DNA from: Acetatifactor muris
GTDB lineage: Bacteria > Bacillota > Clostridia > Lachnospirales > Lachnospiraceae
Direction of reading: 5' to 3'
Length of the DNA: 64,000 nt
Assembly (NCBI GenBank): GCA_023663635.1
Contig: JAMPHD010000012.1
Span: 1 to 64,000 of the forward strand
Position 1 is the stretch's first letter; each line of letters opens with the position of its first letter. Shown here one piece after another: positions 8,665 to 16,512 of the stretch. A program made the position numbers and the translations under genes. Below the pieces are notes generated by a model. That model was given only the letters and a program-made list of their open reading frames with translations. It was not told the origin of the DNA and searched no databases.

Positions 8665-8958
8665 TTAGCAGCCGCAGGAGTTGCAGCTGTTGCCGCAGGT
8701 ATCGCTACAGCCGTTGTTGCCGTTGCCGCAGAGACTGCTGAGGATCAGGATCCAGATCAGCCAGTCACAGCAACTGTTGTTGCCGTTAAACAGACTGATG
8801 CCGGAGTTGTTGCCACAGCCGTTATTGTTGCCGCATCCGCCGCCGCAGAAGAGCAATAACAGGATGATCCACATGCAGCTGTTGCCGCCAAACAGTCCGG
8901 ATCCGGAGTTGCCGCTGGCGCATCCGCATCCGCAATTGCCGGAAGTCAAACTACTCAT
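8665..8958 (-). CDS. Cys/Gly/Asn-rich small protein with two hydrophobic segments
   Basis: A 97-residue protein of very biased composition. It alternates Cys/Gly/Asn-rich stretches (GNCGCGCASGNSGSG, GGGCGNNNGCGNN, GNSCNSCGC) with two hydrophobic segments (MWIILLLLF and WLIWILILSS). This resembles the high-cysteine 'chorion-class'-like proteins annotated in Clostridia and, in layout, small YjcZ-like spore proteins. Extensive disulfide cross-linking in a spore layer would fit. The start at 8958 has a clear TTGGAGGC site; the frame upstream to 9048 is probably not translated. A CATACAATA motif with AC 17 bp upstream suggests late mother-cell expression. The gene has its own terminator. Confidence 0.75.
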   Translation of the reverse strand: MSSLTSGNCGCGCASGNSGSGLFGGNSCMWIILLLLFCGGGCGNNNGCGNNSGISLFNGNNSCCDWLIWILILSSLCGNGNNGCSDTCGNSCNSCGC

Positions 8959-8995
8959 GATCGTTGCCTCCAATGATAGGGTTTTATTTATGATG

Positions 8996-9023
8996 TATTG
9001 TATGCGTTGCGGCCTGTCTTTGT
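8996..9023 (-). promoter_or_regulatory. Possible sigma-K-type promoter of the Cys-rich gene
   Basis: Minus strand: AC (9023-9022), 17-bp spacer, CATACAATA (9004-8996). This equals the Bacillus sigma-K pattern AC, 16-17 bp, CATAnnnTA, and its first eight bases also fit a sigma-E -10. The putative start lies about 30 nt before the gene's ATG. Confidence 0.4.
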
Positions 9024-9079
9024 TTCTATGTTTTCCAAGGATTTCCACAAAAGATATTGCGCAATATGTGGAAAAACAC

Positions 9080-9107
9080 TTGCATTTCTTACGATATATA
9101 GTAAAAT
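9080..9107 (+). promoter_or_regulatory. Sigma-A promoter of the sortase operon
   Basis: TTGCAT (9080-9085), 16-bp spacer, TAAAAT (9102-9107), about 50 nt ahead of the srtB start. The spacing of 16 is slightly short. Confidence 0.55.
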
Positions 9108-9158
9108 AAGAATAATAGATAAAGTATGGGTTACTATGCGTAGATCAGGTGTGGAGAG

Positions 9159-10361
9159 ATGGCACGGAACGAGTACATAGTGGAGGATCGCAGTTTCCGT
9201 ACGGAGGCGGATTATAAGCGGGCTCTGAGAGACAAGGACACCATGGACAGACTCAGGAAGGAGTCTGCGAAATATACGGAGGCGGAGTTGGAGCGTCTGC
9301 TCAAGGAAGTGCGGGAAGGCCGGTATCCGTTTTATACCCTGTTGGGACAGGACTTTGAGGACGAACTGGAGGAGCGCATCCGCGGGATGCAAAAGGGCGC
9401 AGGCGGCTCCAAGACAGGGCGGGGCGCGCGCCGGGCGGACACTAAGACAAAAGCCGACGGGCATCCGCCGGGGACTTTGCGCCGGGCCGGGCGATCACCG
9501 GCAGCCGCGCCGGTACAGGTGTCGGAGGAGGCGGTCCGAGAGGAACTGCGGCGTCGGGAGAGACGGAGAAAGTGGACGGTGCTCCTGTGCATGGCGGGGG
9601 CTTTAGTCTGTCTCGGGTATTTTGCCGTCTACTCGTATTTTTACGAGAGGACGGAGAGGGACAACGAGAAACTGTTGGCGCTGAAGGAGCAGGAGCCCAT
9701 CGCGCTGCGGGGGCAGTCCGCAGACGGGGACGTGGTGATCCACTACACCGGGGACGAGGAACGGGAGATCCCCGAGGTGTTGGATGAATATAAAAATTTA
9801 TTAATAAAAAATAAAAAGCTAATCGGATGGGTCAAAATTGACGATACAAAGATAAACTATCCCGTGATGCAGACTTCCGACAACGAGTATTATCTGACCC
9901 ACAATCTGGATCAGGAATATGACCGGAACGGCTCCATCTTCATGGATAAGGACTGTGATGTGCTCAAGCCCAGCACCAATCTGATCCTCTACGGGCATCA
10001 CATGCAGAGCGGGAAGATGTTTGGCGATCTGGACAAATACAGTGACCAAAAGTATTACGAGGACCACAGGTACATAGATTTTGACACGATCTACGAGAAG
10101 GGAATCTACGAGGTCATGTATGTGTTCCGATCGCGGGTCTACAGCGAGGAGGAAGTGGTATTTAAGTATTATCAGTTCATTGACGCGATGAGCGAGACGG
10201 AATTTGATTCCAATATGAATGAGATGGCCGCGGTCTCCCTGTATGACACGGGAGTCACGGCAAGCTACGGCGACCGGCTGTTGACGCTCTCCACCTGTGA
10301 CTATCAGGAGAAGAACGGGCGGTTCGTGGTCGTGGCAAAGAAAGTGTTGGCAAAGGAGTAG
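9159..10361 (+). CDS. srtB: Class B sortase with a long cytoplasmic N-terminus
   Basis: A transpeptidase that cuts a C-terminal sorting signal and joins the surface protein to the cell wall. In the 400 residues, 1-138 are charged and cytoplasmic, 139-160 form a membrane helix, and 200-400 are the sortase domain. The active site is visible: His280/281 (ILYGHHM), Cys380 (LTLSTCDY) and Arg388 (NGRFVVVAKK). The domain looks like class B. The long N-terminal region, rich in Arg, Glu and Lys, is unusual because most sortases have only a few residues before the anchor. Its likely substrate is the next gene, 6 bp downstream, which ends in a TPKTG signal. Confidence 0.92.
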   Translation: MARNEYIVEDRSFRTEADYKRALRDKDTMDRLRKESAKYTEAELERLLKEVREGRYPFYTLLGQDFEDELEERIRGMQKGAGGSKTGRGARRADTKTKADGHPPGTLRRAGRSPAAAPVQVSEEAVREELRRRERRRKWTVLLCMAGALVCLGYFAVYSYFYERTERDNEKLLALKEQEPIALRGQSADGDVVIHYTGDEEREIPEVLDEYKNLLIKNKKLIGWVKIDDTKINYPVMQTSDNEYYLTHNLDQEYDRNGSIFMDKDCDVLKPSTNLILYGHHMQSGKMFGDLDKYSDQKYYEDHRYIDFDTIYEKGIYEVMYVFRSRVYSEEEVVFKYYQFIDAMSETEFDSNMNEMAAVSLYDTGVTASYGDRLLTLSTCDYQEKNGRFVVVAKKVLAKE

Positions 10362-10367
10362 TGAGAG

Positions 10368-13300
10368 ATGGCTAAGGCTGTTAAGACGAAAAGCAGAAGA
10401 TTAAAGAGAAGTGTGAGAAAGACTCTGGGGACGCTCTTCCTCATATCGGCTATCGTGGTGGCGGCGATCCCCGTGGACAATCTGCAGGCATACACGGATG
10501 ACAAGAACATTGAAGTCGGTGTGACCAAGGCGAACAATCAGATACCGGATGTGGGTAAAGATGAGAAGATTTATAAGACCCGCGACGGTATGTTCCAGTG
10601 GGCCTATGTCAGACCCAATAATTCCTCTACGGACAAGGTGGCCGTGATCTTGGGATACGGCGGCGGCTATCTGGAGGGCAATAAGTTGGAGATCCCGCCC
10701 ACGGTGGATGCTTTCAGTAAGCTCTCGGATAACTTGGGTACCACCGGCGGTTACGCGTTGGTCTCCATGAGCAATGAGTTTCTCTATTACAAGACGAGAG
10801 TGCATCAGGTGATCAACGGTGTGGCCCAGTACTCCATGCAGGACACCTATGATAAGAATGGAGAGCCCGTGTTGGAGACGGACGAAGACGGCAATATCGT
10901 GTACGAAAAGGATGAGAACGGACAGCCGACGTCAACCCCCAAGATCTTGCAGACGCTGCAGCCTGTCATGGTGGAGGCGTATATGCCCTGCTATGATACG
11001 GACTATGCCAACTGGAAAGATCTTGAGGTGACTCAGTTCTATTACAACACCGGCACTAAGGACACCGATAATAATGATGTGTACGCCCTGACGGAGAGCA
11101 GTACGCATCAGCCCATCATGAACGTGGAAGTGTGGTATATCGGCAACCAGTATCTCGAGGAGGGAACGGGTGACAACAGCGGAACATGGGCGGTGAAGGA
11201 TGACATCACGGATCCCTCACAGGGCATCTTTGCCAGTCAGGGTAATATCGGCAGCCTGTCGATTCCGAGGAAACTGGCCGGCATCGGCAACTATGCCTTT
11301 TACGGCTGTACCGGTCTGCAGAGCATTCAACTGGAGAACGGTCTGACCACCATCGGCAACCACGCCTTTGACGGCTGTATCACGCTGACCACGGTAACCG
11401 GACCGGTGATCTCCAACACGACGGTCATCGGCGCCTACGCGTTTCATAACTGCTCGGCCCTCAGAGAGTTTACGGTGCCCGTGAACGTGACCACCATCGG
11501 CGACAGCGCCTTTGAGAACTGTGAGAAGATGACGAAATTTACGCTCGGTAACTCGGACGGATCCGCCTTGGCTTATCTGGGCAAGTATGCCTTCCGGAAT
11601 TGCGCGGCGCTGGAATCTCTCACATTCCCCGCCAGTTTTAACAACGCGGCGGCCAATGGAAACGGCGCCGCCAATGAGGTGGATATCAGTACTTTCGCCG
11701 GATGTAAAGCTCTGAAATTTATCACCATACAGAACAACTCCACGCTCAATTTTGTGGAGAAGAAAGCAACGGGCAGTACCTATACCTTTGGGGATTTTAA
11801 GAAAGATGTGCCGGTGGACTTTTACCTGGAAGGCAATTCCACGGGGGATCTGCATACGACGGCCACTAAGAATAATATTGCCTTCAGCCTGTACGGCGAG
11901 AATCTGTATGAGATCACGGTGGGAGACGGCAAGGGCAACAACGCGGTCTACCGCGTGAACGGACAGAATCAGTTGACTTACTGCGATGTGGGCAAAATTA
12001 CGGATGTGGTGCTTCCGGAGGCCATCGGGCCGTCCCGCCTGGTGGGCATTGACTCCGGAACATTCAAAGGCAAAACGACGATCGAATCCATCACCATACC
12101 GGCCTCCGTGACGACCATCGCGGGATCGGCCTTTGAGGGCTGCAATAACCTGACGGACGTGATCTTTACGAATGCGGCCAATGTGACTTCCATTGGCAAC
12201 GGCGCCTTCAACACGCAGACGGGAGCCGGCGCGACAACTACGGCGCCTCATCTGAATTTTATAGGTGAGATTTCTTATGACAGTGAGCCGTTTAATTGGG
12301 CCATGAACAAAGCCAATTCCTTTACCAACGGCAATCAGAAGACCGACTATATCACTTACTACAGCGGTTGGCCCACCAATCTGGCCGTGAAGTACAATCC
12401 GGACACGGATAAGAATGAGCTTGTGGATTATCCCACCTTTAAGGAGTTGAAGGACGGAACAAAGTATACTCAGGCCAATTATGCCTATATCACGGAAGAC
12501 TATGAGAATGCGGCAAAGACGGCAGTGGGCAAATATCCCGGCTCAACGCTCACCGGCTATGAGCAGCAGATCATTGACGCGGCTCTGAACATTGAATTGC
12601 CGGAGGGAATTGAGGCCATCAAATCGGGACTCTTCAAGACCAAGGAGGCCGATGAGACGCATACCAAGACCATCACGGCGTACAGCCTGAATGAGATCGC
12701 GGGCGCGACCTTTAACGAGGACGGGACGGAAGCCACCACGGGAGCCTTTAAGGACTGCACGAATCTGCAGGCCATCTATCTGATGGGCAGGACTACCTCC
12801 ATCGGAGACTTCGCCTTTGACGGCTGCGAGAATCTGGAAGCGGTGTATATTCCGGACACTCTGACGAGCATGGGCAACGCTCCCTTCATCAGATGTGATA
12901 AGCTCAACACTGTAAATTTCCAGGGCAATCCCAATTTCAGCTGCGATGATTCCATCATCTATCAGTTGGATGGGAGCGGCAACCGGGCGAGACTGGTGGA
13001 GTATCTGGCCGGCAGGAGCAATAAGAGAGTGAGCGCCGCGGAGACGGCGGGTGTGTCAGAGGTCTCTCCGTATGCCTTTGCGGATACACAGGTGGGAACC
13101 ATCGACCTGAGCAATGCATATATTACGGATGTGCCGGAATCTGCCTGTGAGAACACGCCGAATCTGTATTCCGTGACCTTGCCGGATACATGTTTATCCA
13201 TCTCCAAGGATGCTTTTACCAAGAGTAATCTGCAGGAGATATTGGTGCCCACCAGCGTGACCTATATAGACAATGACGCTTTCGCGGGGGGAACGGACGG

Positions 13301-15014
13301 GGATCTGCTCTTCATCTGTGAAAATCCGAGCAATGCGTATACCTACGCGACCAAGCATACGCCGGTGATCCAGACGAATCCGGACGGCATTGTGAAGAAA
13401 TTTACGGTTACCTTCATCGATTGGGTGGAGGAGTTGGGCAAGACTTCCATCGTTGACACCCAGCAGGTTGTGGCAGGACAGGACGCGGTTCCGCCCGAGC
13501 CCAACGGCAGAGCCAACTATGTGTTTGTCGGTTGGCAGGACGACTATCACGCCATCACGGCGGATACCACCTGTATCGCGCAGTATGAGACCGAGGATCC
13601 CAACGCCCGCAAATTCAAGGTGACCTATCTGAATGAGGAGGGCACGGAGGAGATCTGGTCCACCTATGTGACCGAGGGCGAGGCTGCTGAGGAACCGAGT
13701 CTCAGCAAGATTCCCGAGGTGGCGGGCAAGACTTTCGTGGGATGGGACCGTCCGCTGACCAATATAAAGGAGAACTTCTCCACGAAAGCCGTCTACAGAC
13801 AGGTGCCCGAGGGAGAGTTGGTAGTCAGATTTTACAGCATGTACGCGGAGAGACTGATCTATACCACCACGGTGCCCGTGGGCGGAACTGCCTATTACTA
13901 TGACAGGGCGCAGTTGGAGGTGGAAGGATATACCTTTGTGGGATGGAATGTGGATCTCACCAATATCATGCAGGATACCATAGCGGTGGCGCAGTACGAG
14001 CCGAACGGGACAACGAATCCCACTGACCCGACGAACCCCACTGGTCCGACGAATCCAACCAATCCGACGAATCCGACCAACCCGAGCGATCCGTCTAATT
14101 CGAGCAACCCTTCCGGTTCGAACAGTACCTCTCAGCAGACCTACACGCTGACGGTCATAAACGGCAGCGGTTCCGGAAGTTATGTGGCGGGGACACAGCC
14201 CATCATCGTGGCCAATGATCCCGCGGCGGGACAGGAGTTTAGCGGTTGGACCATCGATCCGGACAACACGGTGATCGCGAGCAGAGTATTGTCGGCCACG
14301 ATCGTGACCATGCCGGCATCCAACGTGACCGTGACGGCGCATTATAAGACTAAGACGGGCTCCACGACAGTGAGCGGCAACGCGAACACGAATCACTCCA
14401 ATCGTCCGAACGGCAGCACGGGGGCGGTGAGCAGTGGTACTACCGTGGTGATCGACAAGAACGGTCTGTCCAACACAGGCGTGGTGAACGCCGTGGTGAC
14501 CGGCTCCTCCGACAATTTCACCATCAAGATCTCCGACAGCAGCGCGGCGTCGGAGGCGGTGTTGAAGGCTCTGCAGGCGGAATACGGGGACATCAGCAAT
14601 ATTAAGTATTTCCCCATGGATATCAGCCTGTATGATTCCACGGGTACGAGGAAGATCACGGACACCACGGGACTGAGCATCAGCATTACGGTTCCTTTGC
14701 CGGATTCTCTGATCACCTATGCCGGCAACAACAAGGTGGCGGGCGTGGTAAACGGGCGTCTGGATAAGCTTTCGCCCAAGTTCACCACCATTGACAAGGT
14801 GGCCTGTGTGACTTTCACCGCGGAGCATTTTTCACCTTATGTCATTTATGTGGACACGGGGAATCTCACGGCCGCCGGGTATGTGGACAACACGCCCAAG
14901 ACAGGTGACGGCATTCATCCCAAGTGGTTTTTGTCCATCGGTCTGGCATGTGTGTCAGTGGTATTCTTTATGAAGAAAGACAAGCGCACCTTACAGAAAG
15001 TTAAGGTGGCATAG
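10368..15014 (+). CDS. BspA-like leucine-rich surface protein with TPKTG sorting signal
   Basis: A 1548-residue cell-wall protein. After a signal segment (about 18-42) comes a region with no clear family, then many LRR_5/BspA-type repeats (about 285-640 and 770-1000; the pattern is IG-x-x-AF-x-GC with IPxxVTTIG). About 1005-1215 hold three InlB/Flg_new-like repeats with FVGW motifs, followed by a Thr-Asn-Pro linker (about 1216-1260), a divergent InlB-like domain (SGSYVAGTQPIIVANDPAAG), and a beta-rich domain. The end has the sorting motif NTPKTGD (about 1508-1514), a hydrophobic helix (WFLSIGLACVSVVFFM) and a basic tail. It probably mediates adhesion and is anchored by the SrtB encoded just upstream. 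The start has a modest site. Confidence 0.9.
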   Translation: MAKAVKTKSRRLKRSVRKTLGTLFLISAIVVAAIPVDNLQAYTDDKNIEVGVTKANNQIPDVGKDEKIYKTRDGMFQWAYVRPNNSSTDKVAVILGYGGGYLEGNKLEIPPTVDAFSKLSDNLGTTGGYALVSMSNEFLYYKTRVHQVINGVAQYSMQDTYDKNGEPVLETDEDGNIVYEKDENGQPTSTPKILQTLQPVMVEAYMPCYDTDYANWKDLEVTQFYYNTGTKDTDNNDVYALTESSTHQPIMNVEVWYIGNQYLEEGTGDNSGTWAVKDDITDPSQGIFASQGNIGSLSIPRKLAGIGNYAFYGCTGLQSIQLENGLTTIGNHAFDGCITLTTVTGPVISNTTVIGAYAFHNCSALREFTVPVNVTTIGDSAFENCEKMTKFTLGNSDGSALAYLGKYAFRNCAALESLTFPASFNNAAANGNGAANEVDISTFAGCKALKFITIQNNSTLNFVEKKATGSTYTFGDFKKDVPVDFYLEGNSTGDLHTTATKNNIAFSLYGENLYEITVGDGKGNNAVYRVNGQNQLTYCDVGKITDVVLPEAIGPSRLVGIDSGTFKGKTTIESITIPASVTTIAGSAFEGCNNLTDVIFTNAANVTSIGNGAFNTQTGAGATTTAPHLNFIGEISYDSEPFNWAMNKANSFTNGNQKTDYITYYSGWPTNLAVKYNPDTDKNELVDYPTFKELKDGTKYTQANYAYITEDYENAAKTAVGKYPGSTLTGYEQQIIDAALNIELPEGIEAIKSGLFKTKEADETHTKTITAYSLNEIAGATFNEDGTEATTGAFKDCTNLQAIYLMGRTTSIGDFAFDGCENLEAVYIPDTLTSMGNAPFIRCDKLNTVNFQGNPNFSCDDSIIYQLDGSGNRARLVEYLAGRSNKRVSAAETAGVSEVSPYAFADTQVGTIDLSNAYITDVPESACENTPNLYSVTLPDTCLSISKDAFTKSNLQEILVPTSVTYIDNDAFAGGTDGDLLFICENPSNAYTYATKHTPVIQTNPDGIVKKFTVTFIDWVEELGKTSIVDTQQVVAGQDAVPPEPNGRANYVFVGWQDDYHAITADTTCIAQYETEDPNARKFKVTYLNEEGTEEIWSTYVTEGEAAEEPSLSKIPEVAGKTFVGWDRPLTNIKENFSTKAVYRQVPEGELVVRFYSMYAERLIYTTTVPVGGTAYYYDRAQLEVEGYTFVGWNVDLTNIMQDTIAVAQYEPNGTTNPTDPTNPTGPTNPTNPTNPTNPSDPSNSSNPSGSNSTSQQTYTLTVINGSGSGSYVAGTQPIIVANDPAAGQEFSGWTIDPDNTVIASRVLSATIVTMPASNVTVTAHYKTKTGSTTVSGNANTNHSNRPNGSTGAVSSGTTVVIDKNGLSNTGVVNAVVTGSSDNFTIKISDSSAASEAVLKALQAEYGDISNIKYFPMDISLYDSTGTRKITDTTGLSISITVPLPDSLITYAGNNKVAGVVNGRLDKLSPKFTTIDKVACVTFTAEHFSPYVIYVDTGNLTAAGYVDNTPKTGDGIHPKWFLSIGLACVSVVFFMKKDKRTLQKVKVA
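14013..14084 (+). repeat. Four 18-bp tandem units coding the Thr-Asn-Pro linker
   Basis: Units at 14013, 14031, 14049 and 14067 each encode T-N-P-T-(D/G/N)-P. Such repeats in a wall-spanning linker can expand or contract between strains and change how far the adhesin reaches. Confidence 0.85.
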
Positions 15015-15026
15015 AGGAAGATTAGC

Positions 15027-16337
15027 ATGAAAAGATGGCGGTTTGTGAGTGCGTGTTTGGCAATATTGGCACTGATCGTTATGCTGCTTCCTGTGGTGGA
15101 GGCAGATGCGGAGACGTCTGCCTCCCTTTTCACGATTGAGAACGGGGAGCTGATCAAATACAAAGGTTCGGAGGCATCCGTGACGATCCCCAAGGACGTG
15201 ACAGTCATAGGAGAGAGCGCCTTTGAAAACAACACATCGGTGGAAAAGATCGTCATACCGGATTCCGTGGAGCAGATCAAGGCTTACGCGTTCTGGGGAT
15301 GCGATAATCTGAGGAGTGTCACTCTGGGCAAGGGACTGACCTCCGTGGGCGATTTCGCGTTTATGAACTGTGACGGCATAACGGATATCACGATCCCCTC
15401 CAACGTGCGCAGTATCGGCATACAGGCTTTCGCCTACTGTGATTGGCTGGAGAACATTACCATTCCCACCAACGTGACCTATATCAGTGAGGACGCCTTT
15501 GACGGGGATTATCTTCTGAATATTCTCTGTGAGGCGGGGAGTTACGCGGATAAATACGCGCAGGACTTTTATGAGCGGCAGAAGAAAATGGCAGTCTACG
15601 GGGATGGAACGCTCACGGCGGATCGTCCGGTGATACCCTCGGACGGAGTGTACTCCGGTTCCGATTACTCGACGGGAGTCTCGCCGCAGCCATGGGATCT
15701 GCCCACCGGCGAGACTTGGGGCAGCACCACGGTGGTGGGCAATCAGGCCGTTGTGATGATGCAGAATTCCGACCTTCCCGTGCAGAGCGGGAGCGCGACG
15801 GGCAGACCGGGCAATGCCGATCAGGGGACATCGGGCATTTCACAGGCCGTCTCAGGCACGGCTCAGGTGGCTGCCGTGTTGGATACGTTACTCCCTTGGA
15901 AAATACCGGCGCGGGCGCATTATCGGGATCTTGACTTTGTGACGGACGCACCGACGGATATCCGGGAGATCGGCCGGTTTGCCTATGCCAGAAGCGGCTT
16001 AAAGAGCATCCGCTTGCCCGACGGATTGGAGACCATCCGTTTTGCGGCTTTCTATCACTGTGACGATCTCGCGGCGGTGGAGCTGCCGGAGAGTGTGACG
16101 CGGGTGGAGGCCAAGGCTTTTGCCCACACGGCATGGGTGGAGAATTTCTTGAGCGGCAGCGACGGCACGGAGGGTGATTTCCTCATAAGCGGCGGCGTAT
16201 TGATCGCCTATCGGGGCAATTCCGATACGGTGGTGGTGCCGGATCAGGTGCGGGTGATCGCGGAGGATGTGTTTGAGAATCATGATGAGATCCGAAAGCT
16301 CGACCTTCCGGACTCCGTACAATATGAGATGAGATAA
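15027..16337 (+). CDS. Secreted BspA-like leucine-rich repeat protein without wall anchor
   Basis: A 436-residue protein with a signal peptide (KRWRFVSACLAILALIVMLL, residues 2-21, cleavage likely near residue 29). Two blocks of LRR_5 repeats (about 50-160 and 320-436) flank a Ser/Gly/Thr-rich linker (about 195-285). There is no LPxTG-like signal or C-terminal membrane helix, so it is secreted or held by other means. It follows the large BspA-like gene by 12 bp, within the srtB transcript. The C-terminus stops abruptly in the middle of a repeat (LDLPDSVQYEMR) where short tandem repeats provide the stop, so the protein may be truncated compared with relatives. Confidence 0.85.
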   Translation: MKRWRFVSACLAILALIVMLLPVVEADAETSASLFTIENGELIKYKGSEASVTIPKDVTVIGESAFENNTSVEKIVIPDSVEQIKAYAFWGCDNLRSVTLGKGLTSVGDFAFMNCDGITDITIPSNVRSIGIQAFAYCDWLENITIPTNVTYISEDAFDGDYLLNILCEAGSYADKYAQDFYERQKKMAVYGDGTLTADRPVIPSDGVYSGSDYSTGVSPQPWDLPTGETWGSTTVVGNQAVVMMQNSDLPVQSGSATGRPGNADQGTSGISQAVSGTAQVAAVLDTLLPWKIPARAHYRDLDFVTDAPTDIREIGRFAYARSGLKSIRLPDGLETIRFAAFYHCDDLAAVELPESVTRVEAKAFAHTAWVENFLSGSDGTEGDFLISGGVLIAYRGNSDTVVVPDQVRVIAEDVFENHDEIRKLDLPDSVQYEMR

Positions 16338-16351
16338 AATGAGATAAAATG
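16324..16351 (+). repeat. 10-bp tandem repeat at the end of the second BspA gene
   Basis: GAGATAAAAT occurs at 16331-16340 and 16341-16350, preceded by a partial copy at 16324-16330. The stop codon of the upstream gene (TAA, 16335-16337) lies within the first unit. Confidence 0.7.
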
Positions 16352-16398
16352 AACCGGGCGGTATTTTCCATAAAAAGGAAATACCTGCCCGGTTTTTG
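16352..16398 (+). terminator. Terminator of the srtB-BspA operon
   Basis: AACCGGGCGGTATTT pairs with AAATACCTGCCCGGTT across a short A-rich loop, followed by a run of T residues. Confidence 0.85.
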
Positions 16399-16409
16399 GT
16401 ATAAAAGTA

Positions 16410-16438
16410 TTGACATAAATTGCACGATTGTATACAAT
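16410..16438 (+). promoter_or_regulatory. Sigma-A promoter of the citrate synthase operon
   Basis: TTGACA (16410-16415), 17-bp spacer, TACAAT (16433-16438). The -10 lies inside the 16420-16445 palindrome, so a bound protein would block RNA polymerase. Confidence 0.75.
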
Positions 16439-16445
16439 TATGCAA
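16420..16445. promoter_or_regulatory. 26-bp palindromic operator, GntR/FCD type
   Basis: The 26 bp pair symmetrically at 11 of 13 positions: TTGCA and TGCAA at the ends and ATTGTATACAAT at the centre (16427-16438). The core fits the GT-N-AC half-site arrangement of FadR/FCD-type GntR regulators, and one such regulator is encoded at 18025, the second gene of the same operon. Autoregulation is the simplest reading. Confidence 0.65.
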
Positions 16446-16512
16446 GGAACGCGGATCAGGATAAAGTTTCAGGACAAAGTTACACGATAAGGTTTCCGGT
16501 CCGTGGGAAAGG

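Noticed and set aside
14013..14084. Tandem repeats considered as a CRISPR array
   Set aside because: Units are in frame, contiguous, 18 bp long and code a Thr-Asn-Pro linker; there are no spacers.
13194..14828. Long minus-strand open frame (544 codons) opposite the BspA-like gene
   Set aside because: Arg/His-rich shadow of repeat-containing coding sequence; no motif, ribosome-binding site or promoter.
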